NCBI RefSeq assembly: GCF_020616555.1
Contig: NZ_CP085173.1
Location: 9,378,001 to 9,442,000, forward strand
From: Streptomyces longhuiensis
Lineage (GTDB): Bacteria; Actinomycetota; Actinomycetes; Streptomycetales; Streptomycetaceae
Length of the DNA: 64,000 nt
Direction: 5' to 3'
Below the pieces are notes generated by a model that had not been told where the DNA came from, made no database searches, and saw only the letters and a program-made list of their open reading frames with translations. Below are positions 36,436 through 44,411 of this stretch, piece by piece (position 1 is the first letter of the stretch; each line of letters starts with the position of its first letter). A program made the position numbers and the translations under genes.

Positions 36436-37719
36436 TCACAACTGCTGTGATGTCTCCGTCCCGTACCAGTGAGCGAAAGTGCGCGGCATCCCGGTCCCGC
36501 CGCGAGCGTCGGGCCGGACCGCGAGAATCTGGTCCACTCCCATGCGGCGCCCCTCGAACGCGAGACCACCGCCTACGAGGTACAGCCGCCAGACCCGTGC
36601 AGTCGGTTCCCCGACGAGGGCGACGAAGTCGTTCCAACGCTCCTCCAGAGTGTGGTGCCAGGCGGCGATGGTGCGCACGTAGTGCTCACGCATCGACTCC
36701 ACGGAACACACCTCAAGCCCCGCACCCTCCAACAGTTCGACGGTCTGGCCGAGGGGGCGCATATGCATGTCAGGCGCGATGTACGTCTCGATTAAGGCGC
36801 CTCCACCCGGCGCCCGCACACCTCGGGACATCTGCTGCACCAGCACCCGGCCCTGCGGCCTGAGGACGCGGTGCAGCAGCTCTGCGAAGCCGGCGTACTC
36901 TTCGTCGCCCACATGCTCGCCCATCTCGATGGATGTCACAGCCTCGTACTGACCGCCTTCGATATCGCGGTAGTGACGCAACTGGACGTCGACCAGGTCG
37001 TCGAGGCCACGCTCGTGCACACGGGCGAGGACGGCGTCGCGCTGCTCGCGGGCGAGGGTCACGGCCGTCACCTGGACCTTGTGGTGTTCGGCCGCGTACA
37101 GGGCGAGCGCACCCCAACCACAGCCGATGTCGAGCAGCCGCGCCCCTGGCCGCAGCCGCAGCTTGCGGCAGATGAGTTCCAGCTTGTCGCGCTGCGCTTC
37201 GGCCAGTCCGTACTCGGAGTCCTCACGTGCCCAGTAGGCGCAGGAGTACGCCATCGACGGATCGAGCAGGAGCTCGTAGAACTCGTTGGACAAGTCGTAG
37301 TGGTGGCTGATGGCCGCGCGGTCGCGGGTGGTGGTGTGGCGAGCACCCCGCAGCCGCGCGCGTCCCGCGGGGGCGGGTGGCCGCGGGCCGAGGGCGCCGA
37401 GCCGGGCGGCGGTGAGCGCGGCAGTGGCGAGTTGTGCCGCTCCCGGCCTGGGGTCGGCCTGCGGGTTCTGCCACAGAGTGCGCAGGCCGTCACCGAGATC
37501 TCCCTCAATGTCCAGATCACCGGCGATGTAGGCCTCGGCCAAGCCGAGCTCTCCCGGCTGCCAGAGCAGCCGGCGCAGTGTGCGGCGCGATCGGATGATG
37601 ACGACCGGGGCTCCGGGCGGACCGCTCTCGGTCCCGTCCCACGCGCGCAGGCGCACCGGCATGGGGGCGCCCATGACGTCTTCCAGGAGTGTGGCGAGCC
37701 GCTGTGCTGTCGTGATCAT
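36436..37719 (-). CDS. cfa: cyclopropane-fatty-acyl-phospholipid synthase family methyltransferase
   Basis: This 427-aa SAM-dependent enzyme modifies double bonds of membrane phospholipid acyl chains. The AdoMet motif is LLDIGCGWGALALYAAEH; the preceding HYDLSNEFYELLLDPSMAYS and the following EMGEHVGDEEY are family signatures. ATG 37719 has GGAG upstream. CFA synthases are recurrent members of ECF-sigma/photo-oxidative regulons (Rhodobacter RpoE, mycobacterial SigK locus). Here it lies between the light island and the SigK island and could belong to either; none of the SigK-type promoters found precedes it. Confidence 0.88.
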   Translation of the reverse strand: MITTAQRLATLLEDVMGAPMPVRLRAWDGTESGPPGAPVVIIRSRRTLRRLLWQPGELGLAEAYIAGDLDIEGDLGDGLRTLWQNPQADPRPGAAQLATAALTAARLGALGPRPPAPAGRARLRGARHTTTRDRAAISHHYDLSNEFYELLLDPSMAYSCAYWAREDSEYGLAEAQRDKLELICRKLRLRPGARLLDIGCGWGALALYAAEHHKVQVTAVTLAREQRDAVLARVHERGLDDLVDVQLRHYRDIEGGQYEAVTSIEMGEHVGDEEYAGFAELLHRVLRPQGRVLVQQMSRGVRAPGGGALIETYIAPDMHMRPLGQTVELLEGAGLEVCSVESMREHYVRTIAAWHHTLEERWNDFVALVGEPTARVWRLYLVGGGLAFEGRRMGVDQILAVRPDARGGTGMPRTFAHWYGTETSQQL

Positions 37720-37959
37720 TCGTGAGCTCCGTTCCCGGCTGTCCCAGCGGCGGCGGTCACCAGTACCGCCGGGGCGACAAAAGTAGACATGCGGACCAAT
37801 CTGTTTCGGCGGCAGCTCCGGATCACAAGTGAGCCGGGTCCGCCGTCGTACTCGGGAGTGAGGGCCCGCTACGCGGCGACCCGGCTCCGCGTAAGCACTG
37901 ACGTGCGCAGACGCGGAGTCAGGGAGGTCACGCCACACCCCGACGGTCGCAGGGAGGCG

Positions 37960-37993
37960 GCGAAGGGCCGACCATCTGCGGTCGGCCCTTCGC
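37960..37993 (-). terminator. terminator after the fasciclin gene
   Basis: GCGAAGGGCCGACC and its complement form a perfect 14-bp stem with a 6-base loop, 15 bases past the fasciclin stop on the minus strand. Confidence 0.85.
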
Positions 37994-38007
37994 CCCCACG
38001 TGTGCTG

Positions 38008-38664
38008 CTACTTCGGCATCAGAACCGTGTCGATGATGTCGACGTTGGCGTTGGCCGTCTTGACGTTGCCGCAGACCACCTTGGCGGAGTCGTTGACCTT
38101 GTAGGACTCACCGGAGCCCGCGGTCGTCAGCTTGGACTTCTCCAGCGTCGTGTACGAGCCGTTCTCCAGGTCCTTGGGCGCGAGCTTCTGCCCCACGACG
38201 TGGTACGTGAGGATCTTGGTGAGCGTGGCCTTGTCGTTCAGGACCTTGTCCAGGTCGGCCTTCGGGATCTTCGCGAAGGCGTCGTTGGTCGGTGCGAACA
38301 CGGTGATGTTCTGGGCGTTGTTGAGGGTGTCGACCAGGCCGGCCTTCTTGACCGCGGTCACGAGGGTGGACAGGGCGGGGTTGTTGGACGCGGCGGTCGC
38401 GACCGGGTCCTTGGCCATGCCGTCGAAGGAGCCGGCGCCGTCCTTCGGCACGGAGGCACAGGCCGGGCCGAACGGCTCGTCCGCCTTGTTCATGTCGCCC
38501 GAACCGCTGTCGTCGGCCTTGTCGGACGCGGCGGACGACTTCGTGCCCGAGGCCGCCTTGTCCTTGCCGTCGTCGTTCGAGCAGGCGGTGAGCGCCAGCG
38601 GCAGCATCGCCGCCGAGGCGAGAACGAGGGCTCCACGACGGGTACGGCGAGTAATGGCGTTCAT
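38008..38664 (-). CDS. fasciclin-domain lipoprotein (MPT83/MPT70-like)
   Basis: This 218-aa protein has a lipoprotein leader with lipobox LTAC near residue 28, a Ser/Asp/Lys-rich linker, and a fasciclin (FAS1) domain over residues 80-218. FAS1 motifs are ITVFAPTNDAFAKIP and ILTYHVVGQKL, ending VDIIDTVLMPK. Mycobacterial MPT83/MPT70 share this plan and are controlled by SigK. It lies 66 bases after the molybdoenzyme gene and should be co-transcribed from the SigK-type promoter upstream of that gene. Probable role in the envelope or adhesion. Confidence 0.9.
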   Translation of the reverse strand: MNAITRRTRRGALVLASAAMLPLALTACSNDDGKDKAASGTKSSAASDKADDSGSGDMNKADEPFGPACASVPKDGAGSFDGMAKDPVATAASNNPALSTLVTAVKKAGLVDTLNNAQNITVFAPTNDAFAKIPKADLDKVLNDKATLTKILTYHVVGQKLAPKDLENGSYTTLEKSKLTTAGSGESYKVNDSAKVVCGNVKTANANVDIIDTVLMPK

Positions 38665-38730
38665 TTGTGCTCCTTGAAAGATGTGATGAGGGTGCTGAGT
38701 TCAAGTCGTGCGGTCGAGGTCGGGCGGCGG

Positions 38731-40383
38731 TCAGTCCACGGTGACCACCACCGAATGCCAGCCACTGGCCCCGTCGGGGATGGTGCGGGTGCGCTTGTCG
38801 GTCTGGGTCTGGCCCGTGCGGTCGGTGGCCCGGACGGTCAGGGTGTGACCGCCGGATGTGGCCTTCCAGGGAAAGGACCACTGACGCCAGGTGTCCGTGG
38901 TGTCCTCGGAAGCCAGATCCGCCCGCCGCCAGGGCCCGTCGTCGACGCGGACCTCGACCTTGTCGATCCCGCGGTGCTGGGCCCAGGCCACTCCGGCGAC
39001 CATGACCGTGCCGGCCCCGGGACGTGCGAACGGCTTGGGGGTGTCGATCCGGGACTGTGTCTTGATCGGCGCCCTGCGCGCCCAGTTCCGCTTCACCCAG
39101 TACGGGTCGTAGTCGTCGAAGGTGGTGAGTTCGATGTCCTGGATCCACTTGCAGGCGGACACGAACCCGTACAGGCCGGGAACCACCATGCGCACCGGGA
39201 AGCCGTGGGCGAAGGGCAGTGGCTCGCCGTTCATCCCGAGGGCGAGCATCGCGTCGCGGCCGTCCATGATGTCCTCGACCGGGCTGCCGATGGTCATTCC
39301 GTCGACGGAACGTGCGACCAGTTGGTCGGCGGGCCCACCCTTCGACGGCGGCCTGACGCCGCACTGGCGCAGGAGGTCGGCCAGGCGCACACCGATCCAC
39401 CGCGCATTGCCGACGTACGGGCCGCCGACCTCGTTCGAGACGCACGCGAGCGTGATGTTCCGTTCGATCAGCGGCATGCGCAGCAGGTCCGCGAACGACA
39501 GAGTCGTCTCGCGGGTGACCCCCTTGCCATGGATCCGCAGCCGCCATGAGTTCGCGTCGACCTTGGGCACCACCAGCGCGGTGTCGACCCGGTAGAAGTC
39601 CTGACTGGGCGTCATGAACGGGCTGACGTCCTTGATCCGCAGCGCGGCCCGCTTGGGTATGGGTGCGGCGGCCGAGGCCGGGGCGGGCAGCGTGATCCGG
39701 CGGCGGGAGGCGACGGCGTTCTGGCCTTGCGAACCGTTCAGGGAGCGGCCCAGCAGCCCGATCCCCGTCGACGCGGCCGCTGCCGCCGTCGCCGCGACGA
39801 CGAACCCCCGCCGGTCCCAGCCGGCGCCATAGGAGTGGCCCGGATCTCCGCCATCAGGAGTCGTCACGCCCTCCTCGCCGGGTGGCACCTCGACGGGAGC
39901 CGATGGCCTTCCGGACTGCAGGCGCCCGACGAGGTGATAGAGGAGCAGAGCTCCCACTACCGCACCCGCCACCGACGGCAGGGCGTCGGTGACGCTCGTG
40001 GAGTCCGGCCGGCTCGTCGCGGCAAGACCCCCCACCAAGCCGAACACCAGGACTCCTGCAGCGCCGATACGCCGGTACCCGGCCGCCGCCAACGCCCCGA
40101 GGGCGAGAGCGAGAAGGGTGAGGACGCCCAGGATGCCCAGCTGCAGGACGAGCTTGTCGCTGGTCCCGAAATGACGGATCGCCCAGTCCTTCACCGCAGC
40201 CGGAGTGCGGTCGATCGCCGCCCCGCCCACCGCGACGACAGGACTCGACTCGGGGCGTACCGCGGCAGACACGAGTTCGGCCGTCGCCAGCGCGGCGTAA
40301 CCCGCCAGGAGGCCGCTCAACGCGCCGAGCCCGGCAAGTCGCCACACCTCGCGGCGCCTTGATGTCTTCGCTTCTGTGCTCAC
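38731..40383 (-). CDS. membrane-anchored molybdopterin oxidoreductase (SUOX/YedY-like)
   Basis: This 550-aa protein has an N-terminal membrane region (about five helices, residues 10-160) and an exported oxidoreductase domain (about 240-450) with molybdenum-ligand Cys314 (TLACVSNEVGG). A C-terminal Mo-co dimerisation domain follows. It belongs to the sulfite-oxidase family and probably repairs or reduces oxidised compounds outside the membrane. GTG 40383 is chosen over ATG 40392: the latter falls inside the predicted -10 CGAAT, and transcription should begin at about the GTG, making the mRNA leaderless. Confidence 0.85.
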   Translation of the reverse strand: MSTEAKTSRRREVWRLAGLGALSGLLAGYAALATAELVSAAVRPESSPVVAVGGAAIDRTPAAVKDWAIRHFGTSDKLVLQLGILGVLTLLALALGALAAAGYRRIGAAGVLVFGLVGGLAATSRPDSTSVTDALPSVAGAVVGALLLYHLVGRLQSGRPSAPVEVPPGEEGVTTPDGGDPGHSYGAGWDRRGFVVAATAAAAASTGIGLLGRSLNGSQGQNAVASRRRITLPAPASAAAPIPKRAALRIKDVSPFMTPSQDFYRVDTALVVPKVDANSWRLRIHGKGVTRETTLSFADLLRMPLIERNITLACVSNEVGGPYVGNARWIGVRLADLLRQCGVRPPSKGGPADQLVARSVDGMTIGSPVEDIMDGRDAMLALGMNGEPLPFAHGFPVRMVVPGLYGFVSACKWIQDIELTTFDDYDPYWVKRNWARRAPIKTQSRIDTPKPFARPGAGTVMVAGVAWAQHRGIDKVEVRVDDGPWRRADLASEDTTDTWRQWSFPWKATSGGHTLTVRATDRTGQTQTDKRTRTIPDGASGWHSVVVTVD

Positions 40384-40390
40384 ACCGGCC

Positions 40391-40419
40391 ATTCGAGGCG
40401 ATGGCCCTGGCGGATTGGT
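40391..40419 (-). promoter_or_regulatory. SigK-type promoter for molybdoenzyme-fasciclin operon
   Basis: On the minus strand ACCAATCC (40419-40412), a 16-bp spacer and CGAAT (40395-40391). Mycobacterial SigK promoters read CCATCC and CCGAAT, so the match is close. Predicted transcription starts about 8 bases on, at the GTG codon. Confidence 0.7.
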
Positions 40420-40451
40420 CTTCCGCTCATTTGAGGGGAATTTTCTTTTCG

Positions 40452-40480
40452 ACCAATCCAAGGGCTCCGCGGATCCGAAT
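40452..40480 (+). promoter_or_regulatory. SigK-type promoter, distal
   Basis: ACCAATCC (40452-40459), 16-bp spacer, CGAAT (40476-40480), directed toward the 49-aa protein and chaplin genes. It is the upstream member of two tandem sites. Confidence 0.6.
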
Positions 40481-40528
40481 GGGTGGTCCACCCTGACTGA
40501 AGGAAGCACCCCAAGAGCGGACAAGCAG

Positions 40529-40558
40529 ACCAATCCGGATATCCCGTGGGCTACGAAT
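40529..40558 (+). promoter_or_regulatory. SigK-type promoter, proximal
   Basis: ACCAATCC (40529-40536), 17-bp spacer, CGAAT (40554-40558). The predicted start, around 40565, lies just before the GGGAGGTGAT ribosome binding site of the 49-aa gene. Confidence 0.65.
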
Positions 40559-40586
40559 TACCTCTGCCTCGGGAGGTGATGGCGAG

Positions 40587-40736
40587 ATGACCGACGAAGA
40601 GTTCGACGACCTGATCGCTCAGGCCCGTCGGGAGATCCAGCGACAGCACATTGCTCCGCCCCCTCCACCGGACAAGCGGGACAGCATCTATGCCATGAGG
40701 GCGCGGCACGCCGAGTTCGGAGCCTGCGCCCACTGA
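40587..40736 (+). CDS. 49-aa protein of unknown function
   Basis: The protein starts MTDEEFDDLIAQARREIQRQ, an acidic helix, followed by a Pro run and a basic tail containing one cysteine. Its ribosome binding site GGGAGGTGAT is nearly perfect, seven bases from ATG, and a SigK-type promoter lies directly upstream, so it is very likely translated. No family recognised. It could be a small regulator or adaptor in the SigK regulon. Confidence 0.75.
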   Translation: MTDEEFDDLIAQARREIQRQHIAPPPPPDKRDSIYAMRARHAEFGACAH

Positions 40737-40904
40737 ACACGGCATCGAAGCCACGCATCGTTGATCCTTACGGGTGACAGTCGCGGCTCCGGCCAATCCG
40801 CAGGGCCGACGCCCACGGAGAACCGGTCGAGGGGTGCACCAGCGCCCCCGCGGACGCAGGCTCTCGTCTCCGTCCGCCAGTTCTCAACTGTGCGAGGTAG
40901 ATCC

Positions 40905-41141
40905 ATGTCCCGTGTGATCAAAAACGTGTCGCTGCTCGTCGCCGTCGGTGCAGCCGTCCTCGGCGGTGCCGGAGCGGCGACGGCCGACAGCGGTGCCGAA
41001 GCCGTCGCCGCCTACTCGCCCGGCGTCCTGTCGGGCAATGTCATCCAGGTGCCTGTCGACGTACCGGTCAACGCCTGCGGCAACACCGTCAACGTGATCG
41101 GGCTCCTCAACCCGGCCTTCGGCAACACCTGCGTCAACTGA
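40905..41141 (+). CDS. short chaplin
   Basis: This 78-aa protein has a signal peptide (residues 1-28, ending ATADSGAEA) and one chaplin domain with the pattern SPGVLSGNVIQVPVDVPVN, two cysteines and NPAFGNTCVN. Short chaplins (ChpE-H type) are secreted, form amyloid surfactant fibres and coat aerial hyphae. GAGGT precedes ATG 40905. It follows the 49-aa gene by 168 bases and a strong terminator ends the unit. Its presence inside the SigK island is notable. Confidence 0.92.
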   Translation: MSRVIKNVSLLVAVGAAVLGGAGAATADSGAEAVAAYSPGVLSGNVIQVPVDVPVNACGNTVNVIGLLNPAFGNTCVN

Positions 41142-41180
41142 TCCCACCCCGGGGGCTCCTTCGAAGGAATCACCCGTGAA

Positions 41181-41223
41181 CCGCTCCCACTCCGAGCCGG
41201 GCCCCGGCTCGGAGTGGGAGCGG
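41181..41223 (+). terminator. strong terminator after the chaplin gene
   Basis: CCGCTCCCACTCCGAGCCGG and its exact complement form a 20-bp stem with a 3-base loop. It separates the chaplin unit from sigK. Confidence 0.9.
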
Positions 41224-41272
41224 AACTCCTGCGGGACGCCGACCGGCGCACTGTTCAGGAACAATCCGAATG

Positions 41273-41301
41273 ACCAATCCGAACCGTGGACGGCAACGAA
41301 T
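41273..41301 (+). promoter_or_regulatory. SigK-type promoter of sigK-rskA
   Basis: ACCAATCC (41273-41280), 16-bp spacer, CGAAT (41297-41301), about 70 bases before the sigK start. It implies positive autoregulation, as known for SigK. Confidence 0.7.
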
Positions 41302-41369
41302 ACAGGAGCGGCACTCCGAAATCACACCCGCTCGGACACGGCACGACTCAAGTCGGAGATGATGTCGAC

Positions 41370-41954
41370 ATGAGGCAAGCGGTGTTCATCGGCGGAAACC
41401 CAGAAGACGAACCGGATCTGGGGGCGCTGATGAAGCAAATCGCCGACGGCGACGAACGTGCCTTCGGCCAGTTGTACGAGTCGGTGGCCGGCCCGGTCTT
41501 CGGAATCGTGCGGGCCGTGGTGCGCGACGTGGCGCAGTCCGAGGAAGTGACACAGGAAGTGCTGGTGGAAGCGTGGCGTCATGCCGCGGACTACCGGCCG
41601 GAACGGGGATCAGTGATGAACTGGGTGCTCACGTTGGCCCATCGGCGAGCCGTGGACCGTGTCCGTTCTGTGGTGGCGTCCACCGCACGTGAGGAGCGGG
41701 TCGCCGCGCGCGAGCGCCTTCCCGAATTCGACGTGACACAAGCAGAGGTCGAAGCCCGCCAGGAGCGCGAAGACGTAGTGCGCTGCCTTCGGACGCTGAC
41801 CGAACTCCAGCGCGAATCGATCACGCTCGCCTACTACCAGGGACTCACCTACCGCGAAGTGGCCGAGCGCCTGTCCGCGTCGCTCGGCACGGTGAAGACG
41901 CGCATGCGCGACGGGCTGATCCGTCTGCGTGACTGCCTCGGGGTGACGACATGA
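41370..41954 (+). CDS. sigK: ECF sigma factor SigK (ECF19)
   Basis: This 194-aa ECF sigma factor contains DERAFGQLYESVAGPVFGIV, SEEVTQEVLVEAWRHAADY and GSVMNWVLTLAHRRAVDRVR (region 2) and LAYYQGLTYREVAERLSASL (region 4). The start is ATG 41370 with GGAG 11 bases upstream. It overlaps rskA by ATGA, so sigma and anti-sigma are made in step. A promoter of its own predicted class lies upstream. The nearby fasciclin lipoprotein and RskA support the SigK name. Confidence 0.92.
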   Translation: MRQAVFIGGNPEDEPDLGALMKQIADGDERAFGQLYESVAGPVFGIVRAVVRDVAQSEEVTQEVLVEAWRHAADYRPERGSVMNWVLTLAHRRAVDRVRSVVASTAREERVAARERLPEFDVTQAEVEARQEREDVVRCLRTLTELQRESITLAYYQGLTYREVAERLSASLGTVKTRMRDGLIRLRDCLGVTT

Positions 41955-42700
41955 GCACGACCGACCCGCACATGCTCACCGGAGCGTACGTCCTCGACGC
42001 CCTCGACCCCGACGAGCGCGCGACACTCACCGAGCATCTGTCCACGTGCCCGGACTGCCGCCAGGAAGTGGCCGAGTTCGCGGCGACCGCCGGTCGACTG
42101 GGACTGGCCGCAGCCGTCACCCCGCCACCCGAGCTCAAGCAGTCCGTCCTCAGCCAGATCGCCGAGGTCCGGCAGGAGCCGCCGCGCACCGTGCGTGAGA
42201 CGCACGTCGCGGCCTCCCCGCGCAGTGCGGTCTGGCTGCGCCGGATGGTGCTGGCCGCCTGCCTCGTGGCCGCGGCGCTCGGCGGCGTGGCGACCTGGCA
42301 GCATCAGGAAGCCGAGCAAGCTCGCCGGCAGGCGAATCAGGCCCGGACCAGCGCCGATCAGGTGGCCGCGATTCTGTCCGCGGGCGACGCAAAGACCCAC
42401 ACCGCGACCCTGCCCGGCGGCGCCCGCGGCGTCGTTGTGACGTCGGCGAGCCAGAATCGTGCGGTCTTCACCGCGTCCGGCCTCGACACGCCGCCCGACG
42501 GCAAGGTCTACGAACTCTGGTTCAACGACAACGGCACCATGCGGCCCGCGGGACTCCTCGACCGGGACCGGAGCAACCAGATCACCCTGATGGACGGGGC
42601 GATCGACAAGGCCACCGGCATGGGCATCACCGTCGAGCCCTCAGGCGGATCCAAGACTCCCACCCTGCCACCTGTCGGCCTGATCGAATTTCCCGCCTGA
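41951..42700 (+). CDS. rskA: anti-sigma-K factor RskA
   Basis: This 249-aa membrane anti-sigma factor has an N-terminal sigma-binding domain with H7, H29, C33 and C36 (a zinc-type HxxxCxxC), a single membrane helix about residues 97-117, a coiled segment (EQARRQANQARTSADQV), and the RskA C-terminal domain with YELWFNDNGTMRPAGLL. It holds SigK at the membrane until regulated proteolysis releases it. It starts within the sigK stop codon. Mycobacterial RskA lacks the zinc ligands; this one keeps them. Confidence 0.92.
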   Translation: MSTTDPHMLTGAYVLDALDPDERATLTEHLSTCPDCRQEVAEFAATAGRLGLAAAVTPPPELKQSVLSQIAEVRQEPPRTVRETHVAASPRSAVWLRRMVLAACLVAAALGGVATWQHQEAEQARRQANQARTSADQVAAILSAGDAKTHTATLPGGARGVVVTSASQNRAVFTASGLDTPPDGKVYELWFNDNGTMRPAGLLDRDRSNQITLMDGAIDKATGMGITVEPSGGSKTPTLPPVGLIEFPA

Positions 42701-42728
42701 CACGCGTCAAGAGCCCCGCTTGGCGACA

Positions 42729-42773
42729 ACCTGGTTCCCAGCCCGTCGCACCTCACGAGGCTGGGAACCAGGT
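42729..42773 (+). terminator. terminator after rskA
   Basis: ACCTGGTTCCCAGCC and its exact complement form a 15-bp stem around a 15-base loop, 28 bases after the rskA stop. Confidence 0.85.
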
Positions 42774-43012
42774 CCGTCGCCCCCATCATGGCTACGTGCC
42801 GGAACACCCGGCGAGTTGGGGCCGGCGCGAGCCAGCGTGACTCACTCGTCTTCTCCCACGCCTGACGGAGACCGGCCACGAGCGTCCAGGAGAGCTGCAG
42901 CTGGATGTGAGCCCGGCCATCGGCGGCCATGGGGCCGCCTGAGGCACCGGCCGCCACGGGCTGCACGGCGCTTCCTGGTCACAGGGGGAGCATGACGCGA
43001 AGGCCACAGTCC

Positions 43013-43417
43013 TCATTCGATCTCCGGCATGCCGATGGGCTGAACTTCGGTGTGTGCCATCAGTTGTACGGTAGCGCGGTCGCCGTCTTGGCACTCGGCC
43101 CACTCCCAATAGTGACAATCGGAGCCGGGCCCCGTCTGGACGTAGCCCAGGTCCGTGAGGGCCTGTCCGCGTGCGCGCAGGGTGGGGGCTTCGGCGCCGG
43201 GCAGGTTCATCGAGGGCCACTCATCGGCTGGGACCCCGTACAAAACCACAGCGATCTCCCAACTTGCGTCGCCTGGCGAGCGCGTCAGCTGGGCGCGGGT
43301 GAAGTGACCCTGTGAGGTCGGATCCGTTTGAGGCCCCGGCAGTTTGGGCCGCGGGTCAAGGACGTCTGCCATGGCGTCGTGGGGATCGGGGAGCGGAGCA
43401 GGGGATTCGGAAGTCAC
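43013..43417 (-). CDS. DUF6303-like protein
   Basis: This 134-aa soluble protein begins at GTG 43417 with GAGGAG six bases upstream. The central pattern WEIAVVLYGVPADEWPSM followed by a long helix and YWEWAE resembles DUF6303 proteins of Streptomyces. Function unknown. It is third in a minus-strand run starting with an RsbW-like ATPase. Confidence 0.65.
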   Translation of the reverse strand: MTSESPAPLPDPHDAMADVLDPRPKLPGPQTDPTSQGHFTRAQLTRSPGDASWEIAVVLYGVPADEWPSMNLPGAEAPTLRARGQALTDLGYVQTGPGSDCHYWEWAECQDGDRATVQLMAHTEVQPIGMPEIE

Positions 43418-43586
43418 GCTTTCTCCTCACAGCAGGTTGATGGTCGTGTGCCAGGAGTCCCCCGCCGATGGGGCACGGTGGCGCGACGTTGTGGATCGTC
43501 GACCAGTAGAAGCGGACCCGCTCTCGGGCGATGCCCTGAACACGGGTGCCGGGCCAGTTCTCAGGCGCCAAGTGCCCCATGGCCAT
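43356..43586 (-). CDS. possible small protein overlapping the DUF6303-like gene
   Basis: This frame encodes MAMGHLAPENWPGTRVQGIA and WSTIHNVAPPCPIGG with good codon bias up to the start of the DUF6303-like gene, then overlaps it by 62 bases. No good ribosome binding site precedes ATG 43586. It may be a small cysteine-containing protein or a remnant whose stop was lost. No family recognised. Confidence 0.35.
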   Translation of the reverse strand: MAMGHLAPENWPGTRVQGIARERVRFYWSTIHNVAPPCPIGGGLLAHDHQPAVRRKRDFRIPCSAPRSPRRHGRRP

Positions 43587-43641
43587 GTACCGGACGGGGC
43601 AGGGACCCGGCAGGCAGGATCCGCGGTCGTGGGGTCGCCGC

Positions 43642-44052
43642 TCAGCGGGGGAGTGTGGCATGGATAGATTTGCCGCCGCCGGGCTGGGGTTGGATGGTGA
43701 GCGTTCGGGCCAGGCGGCGGACCATGGGCCAGCCGATGCCCCCAGCACCACCGGACAGGTCGGGACTGCGGTCCTGGGGATGCGCGGGGCTGGGATCGTC
43801 GACGGTGATGTGGATCTGCCGCCGGTCGGCGCTCAAATGAAGCGCCGTTACGGTGCCTGCGTGGCGCCTGGCGTTGGTGACGAGTTCCGAGACCAGGAGG
43901 AGCAGATCCTGGGCGGTCGGCGTCGGTGGGGCGGGGTGGAGACTGGCGAGGAACCCGCTCGCCGCGTCACGGGCGTCGGTCGCTTTCTGCGGGCGGCTGA
44001 GGGCCTCGGCCGGGTAGGCCTGGTGGTCTTCGACCGTTGGCGGGTGCTGCAT
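43642..44052 (-). CDS. RsbW-like ATP-binding anti-sigma regulator
   Basis: This 136-aa HATPase_c protein shows the N box VSELVTNARRHAG, the G1-like DDPSPAHP and G2-like GGIGWPMVRRLA motifs. Small GHKL kinases of this size bind sigma-B-type factors and phosphorylate their STAS antagonists. GAGGGGTGA precedes ATG 44052. It is divergent from the PRC-barrel gene, which carries a sigma-B-type promoter. Confidence 0.85.
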   Translation of the reverse strand: MQHPPTVEDHQAYPAEALSRPQKATDARDAASGFLASLHPAPPTPTAQDLLLLVSELVTNARRHAGTVTALHLSADRRQIHITVDDPSPAHPQDRSPDLSGGAGGIGWPMVRRLARTLTIQPQPGGGKSIHATLPR

Positions 44053-44278
44053 GGGCTTCACCCCTCGGAAGGACTTCAGTGCGGCTGCCGTTACACAGCG
44101 CATCTACCCCGCGGGAGCGCGATGAAAATGATGCATCTCCCGTTGGGTGGTTCAAAGCCGTCGCCAGCGGTCGTACGTGGAGGTGAATCCGCAGGTAGGC
44201 GTTTCCTGAAGACTCATGACGGTGTGCTCTGCCCGGGCCGAGGCGCAACTCGCTCGGCCTACCGGAAAGTGCTCGCTT

Positions 44279-44303
44279 GTATGACGGTCTGTTACCTGGG
44301 TAC
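44279..44303 (+). promoter_or_regulatory. sigma-B-type promoter before the PRC-barrel gene
   Basis: GTAT (44279-44282), 15-bp spacer and GGGTAC (44298-44303) fit the Streptomyces sigma-B consensus GNNT-N14-16-GGGTAC/T. It lies 109 bases upstream of the PRC-barrel start codon. Confidence 0.55.
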
Positions 44304-44411
44304 GGGAAGTGCTGAGCGGGGCCATTCCGCAACGGGCAGCCGACGTCAAAGTCGCAGTCGGCCCCACGGCTCCGCCAATGGCGAGCAATGCCGAGAGAAA
44401 GGAACCACCCC

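Noticed and set aside
37780..37840. ACCAATC near the CFA gene as a fifth SigK promoter
   Set aside because: It points away from the CFA gene, lacks the final C and has no CGAAT at the right spacing.
43328..43840. 170-residue plus-strand open frame
   Set aside because: Shadow of the minus-strand DUF6303-like and RsbW-like genes; no ribosome binding site or motif.
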